From NCBI GenBank assembly GCA_011319805.1, contig SJRY01000040.1:372001-436000 (forward strand): DNA of 64,000 nt. Direction: 5' to 3'. Below the pieces are notes generated by a model that was not told where the DNA came from, ran no database searches, and worked only from the letters and a program-made list of their open reading frames with translations. The stretch's first letter is position 1; every line of letters begins with the position of its first letter. Origin of the DNA: Macrocybe gigantea (Eukaryota; Basidiomycota; Agaricomycetes; Agaricales; Callistosporiaceae). The position numbers and the translations under genes are program-made. This document shows, piece by piece, positions 61,476-64,000 of this stretch.

Positions 61476-61559
61476 GGCCTGATGGTCTAGTAGTATGATA
61501 CCTTGTTAGGGCAATACGTGTCTTCGAGGTGGTCCCGGGTTCAATTCCCGGTCAGGCCC
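61476..61559 (+). tRNA. tRNA-Pro (anticodon AGG) with 12-base intron
   Basis: Acceptor GGCCTGA pairs with TCAGGCC. Anticodon stem CCTTG (61501-61505) pairs with CGAGG (61525-61529). The anticodon AGG lies at 61508-61510. Bases 61512-61523 are an intron one base 3' of the anticodon. T arm CCGGG-TTCAATT-CCCGG. The D arm has the TGGTCTAGTAGTATGAT pattern of tRNA-Pro. Confidence 0.93.
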
Positions 61560-61931
61560 ATCCTAAAGGTTTTTTTGTTCTGGCTAACAGAGTGCAGTCT
61601 GATTTTTAATTCCAAGAAGCATTGTTACAAGTTTACAACAAAGCTATGCTTTGTAGGTGACGGTGACGCAAGGATATCCTACAAGTACAAGACGAATGTT
61701 CAAAACATCAAGAATAAAAAAGCAAGAACGAAATAAATGACACAGCGGCTGGGATGGCCCTTTTCTGGCATGAAGAGACCGACACGCACCGAAGGCGAAT
61801 GAGAGACGAATAAGACAAGGATCACGAGAATGAAATTCATTTCCGTTCGCCGTAAAACGCCGTCTTGACCTATCCGACGTATCCGGGTCAGTATAAAATC
61901 GAGCTTTCTCCATGGACAACTCGTGGAGTCA

Positions 61932-64000
61932 TCATTGCAGAACGAAGCGCCTCACCTCTTCAAAGAACGCCGCATCTCGGAGGACCCTCAACCCGGTGTG
62001 CGCCAGGCCTTTGGTGACCATGATCGTGACCTCGTGCGCCTCTTGCGCAGCCGCTGCTCGGGTGAATCCTGGTGTGTGATTACCGCCATTGGGCTCCGTC
62101 GGAATGGCTGTTAGGAGCTACTTGAGCAGACGGTCCTAACCTTGGTATGGACGGCGCTTACCATACAGCGGATGCAAGGAAGGGAGCTCTGTGGAAAGAC
62201 AATCATTTCCGTCACCATGCAGAAACCAGGGGAAAAAAAACAAAAGAGAATGTACCAAAAGAAACGTTTCCCTGCATCCGGAAACAAATCAATCAGCATC
62301 ACTCCCATTTCGCAACAGGAAACCAGCATACAAAGTCAGTAGAAGCGCTGCTCCCGGTTTCGGTGGCATCCATGCCATATCGCTCCGCGACGACATGAGA
62401 AAACTCCCTCGCTTGTTCCGCCGTCAACAAAAGAGAAAAAAAAAATTCGTCGGGGCACTCACCGAGCGCCTCGTTCTGCCGGAGCTCGTAATACGCCGAG
62501 TCGAACTTGAGGTTGACAGAACAACCGGTTGCCAGAGACGCGGCCCTGGCGTCGAGATCTGCGTCAGCACCGCATTCACATGTTGGCCGGGAGGGAACAT
62601 GTCCGTACTCGAAACAACCCTTGACGCGCTGCACCAAGTTCTCGAGCTCGGCGACCGTGGGCGCACGAACCAACCACTTCATCTTGGCATAGTCCGGAAT
62701 AACTGCGCACAGAAACCAAAAAAAAATGTCAACTTCAAAAAAATAATTCTGCTTGGGCAGCGCACCGTTCGGTGACCAGTCTTTCCCTTGCACCACGCCA
62801 TGAATGCGACAGTCCGGCTTCATCTGCTGCCTCAGAGCAGAGATGCCAGAGTACGCGACGAACGCGGCGTCAAGAGCGTTCACACCCTCCCTAAATTTGG
62901 GCAATGTTTCAACGAACGACCATTACGTCAAGGCGAATCTTGTGACGCCCGAGGCACACTCACCATGGGGCCGCTCCCGCATGCGCGCTGTTTGAACCCA
63001 TGACGCGGGATGATCAGCGAGAGCTATAAAAGGAGGAGAGGTGAGAACGTCGAACGGTACCTTTTGCCTAGGAAATCAACTTCGATTGATTGTAGGGCGT
63101 TTGTAGACCCGGTGCCTGTCGAGCGTTGGGGACCAGCGGCCGGATGACACCTAGGGAATGGTCACGAGCACGCGTTCAGAACGGAGGGATGTTCCGGAAT
63201 GACAGAAGGAAAAGAGCGCCCGGGCACGTACATGATGCATGCATCCATGTTCTTGTATCCGCCCCGCTCAATGAGTATGATCTTACCTCCTCCACCTTCT
63301 TCGGCTTTTTGTTAGGAGAAAAAAAGCGAGTCAACGAGCCAGAACCTGTAATTAAGACTGCCCAAGACGGACCTGGAGTTCCGAGCAATACAACTTTGCC
63401 AGCAATGTTGTGTGCTTCCAGCGCGGCCTTGACAGCGATAGCGACGCCGACGCCGCTGATAGCGATGAGATTGTGCCCGCACGCATGTCCGAGTCCGAGG
63501 AGGGCGTCCATCTCGGAATTAATGCCGAGGACTCGTCCTCCGTGCCCATGAGAGAACTCTGCGCGCCAGGCGGTCTCGAGCCCGAGGTAGTGCTTAGTGA
63601 CCTTGAACCCTTGCTCGGTCATGAACTTTGTCAAGAGATCGTGCGCGAATCTGAAAAAAAGAAAAGAGCTCAGGAAAAAAGACTCCTCTAGTCTCAAGGC
63701 GCCGAAATCACTCACTTCTCCTTAAACATGAGCTCCGGGTGGTCTTGAAAGTTTGCAACTCGCATCAGATTCCGTTCCGATTACCTTGAATTTTTTTTCT
63801 ATCAGACCGGCTCACCATGTATTTGCAAACTGAGCTCGCGGAGTTTCGGACTGAGGGCGTCGAGCGTCTTGTCGATGATGCCGAAAAGCTCGCTCCGACG
63901 AGACGGGTCCGCGATCGGGATCGGCGGTGCATAGGATGGGAGACTGTCATCTCCACTCGTCCACCACTCCGACGACGGGCTGTATGCAAAGTTGCAGCAC
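61932..64000 (-). CDS. M20 amidohydrolase, PM20D2-like, 5' end off the window
   Basis: Metal-dependent peptidase/amidohydrolase of family M20, subgroup of PM20D2/AbgB-like dipeptidases. The frame is open to the right edge (FAYSPSSEWWTS...). It reads SPKLRELSLQIHDHPELMFK, KFAHDLLTKFMTEQGFKV, then INSEMDALLGLGHACGHNLI with metal-binding Asp and His, KVVLLGTPEGGGGKIILIER, MCHPAAGPQRSTGTGSTNAL, SAHAGAAPWEGVNALDAAFV, GVVQGKDWSPN, the dimerisation-domain segment YAKMKWLVRAPTVAELENLV and the end HTGLRVLRDAAFFEEVRRF. Exons of 16 (62256-62271), 27 (62162-62188) and 24 bases occur. The usual TPAEEGGGGK is one codon pair shorter here (TPEGGGGK). Stop at 61932-61934. Confidence 0.9.

Overview
The window is nuclear DNA of a basidiomycete fungus, most likely Agaricomycotina. 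The genes are very intron-dense: nearly all introns are about 45-70 bases with GT..AG ends. The proteins are fungal (TOR kinase with FATC tail, Doa10, Tul1/Dsc1, Nup85, Nnf1, GPI-type aspartic protease, sedolisin), and the H3 and H4 genes contain introns. Species cannot be named from the sequence alone. About 25 protein genes and two tRNAs can be supported; two genes run off the window edges.

Layout. 1-1.27 kb: 3' end of exosome subunit RRP4 (+), converging on APC13 (-). 1.27-3.8 kb: no gene seen. 3.8-6.2 kb: secreted sedolisin (S53) protease (-). 6.2-8.6 kb: no gene seen. 8.6-13.8 kb: DOA10 ubiquitin ligase (+). 14.2-15.5 kb: divergent H4/H3 pair. 15.6-16.5 kb: conserved unknown (-). 17.1-21.0 kb: a Sir2 deacetylase and TPT1 (both +). 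21.5-23.1 kb: ARG1 (-), divergent from a RING protein (+, 23.4-25.0 kb). 26.5-29.2 kb: NUP85 (+). 30.2-32.8 kb: F-BAR/RhoGAP (+). 33.3-34.6 kb: F-box protein (-). 34.9-36.2 kb: second, near-identical H4/H3 pair. 37.1-39.1 kb: GPI-type aspartic protease (+). 39.3-39.95 kb: divergent histone H3 variant (-). 40.1-41.2 kb: METTL-type methyltransferase (-), divergent from mitochondrial rhomboid (+, 41.3-42.9 kb). 43.1-44.6 kb: coiled-coil unknown (+). 44.7-46.2 kb: second METTL-type methyltransferase (-). 46.3-47.2 kb: NNF1 (-), almost touching TUL1 (+, 47.2-50.3 kb). 50.4 kb: tRNA-Gly(UCC). 50.7-59.3 kb: TOR (+). 59.4-61.3 kb: APN1 (-). 61.5 kb: tRNA-Pro(AGG) with intron. 61.9 kb to the right edge: M20 amidohydrolase (-).

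How the genes relate. This is ordinary housekeeping sequence, not a cluster for one pathway. Two themes recur. One is chromatin and chromosomes: two H3/H4 pairs, an H3 variant, a Sir2 deacetylase, kinetochore Nnf1 and APC13. The other is ubiquitin: Doa10 and Tul1 (membrane E3 ligases of ER and Golgi), a RING protein, an F-box protein and an APC/C subunit.

The least ordinary things are: the H3 variant with an ARKSTGG-like tail motif followed by further KSTG and ARKS motifs, read through two single-base frame breaks; a two-residue (SS) insertion in the canonical H3 tail; a Sir2 gene split by 7-, 12- and 9-base microexons; GC-AG introns in the S53 and TOR genes; and several frame breaks in low-complexity runs, which could be assembly errors.
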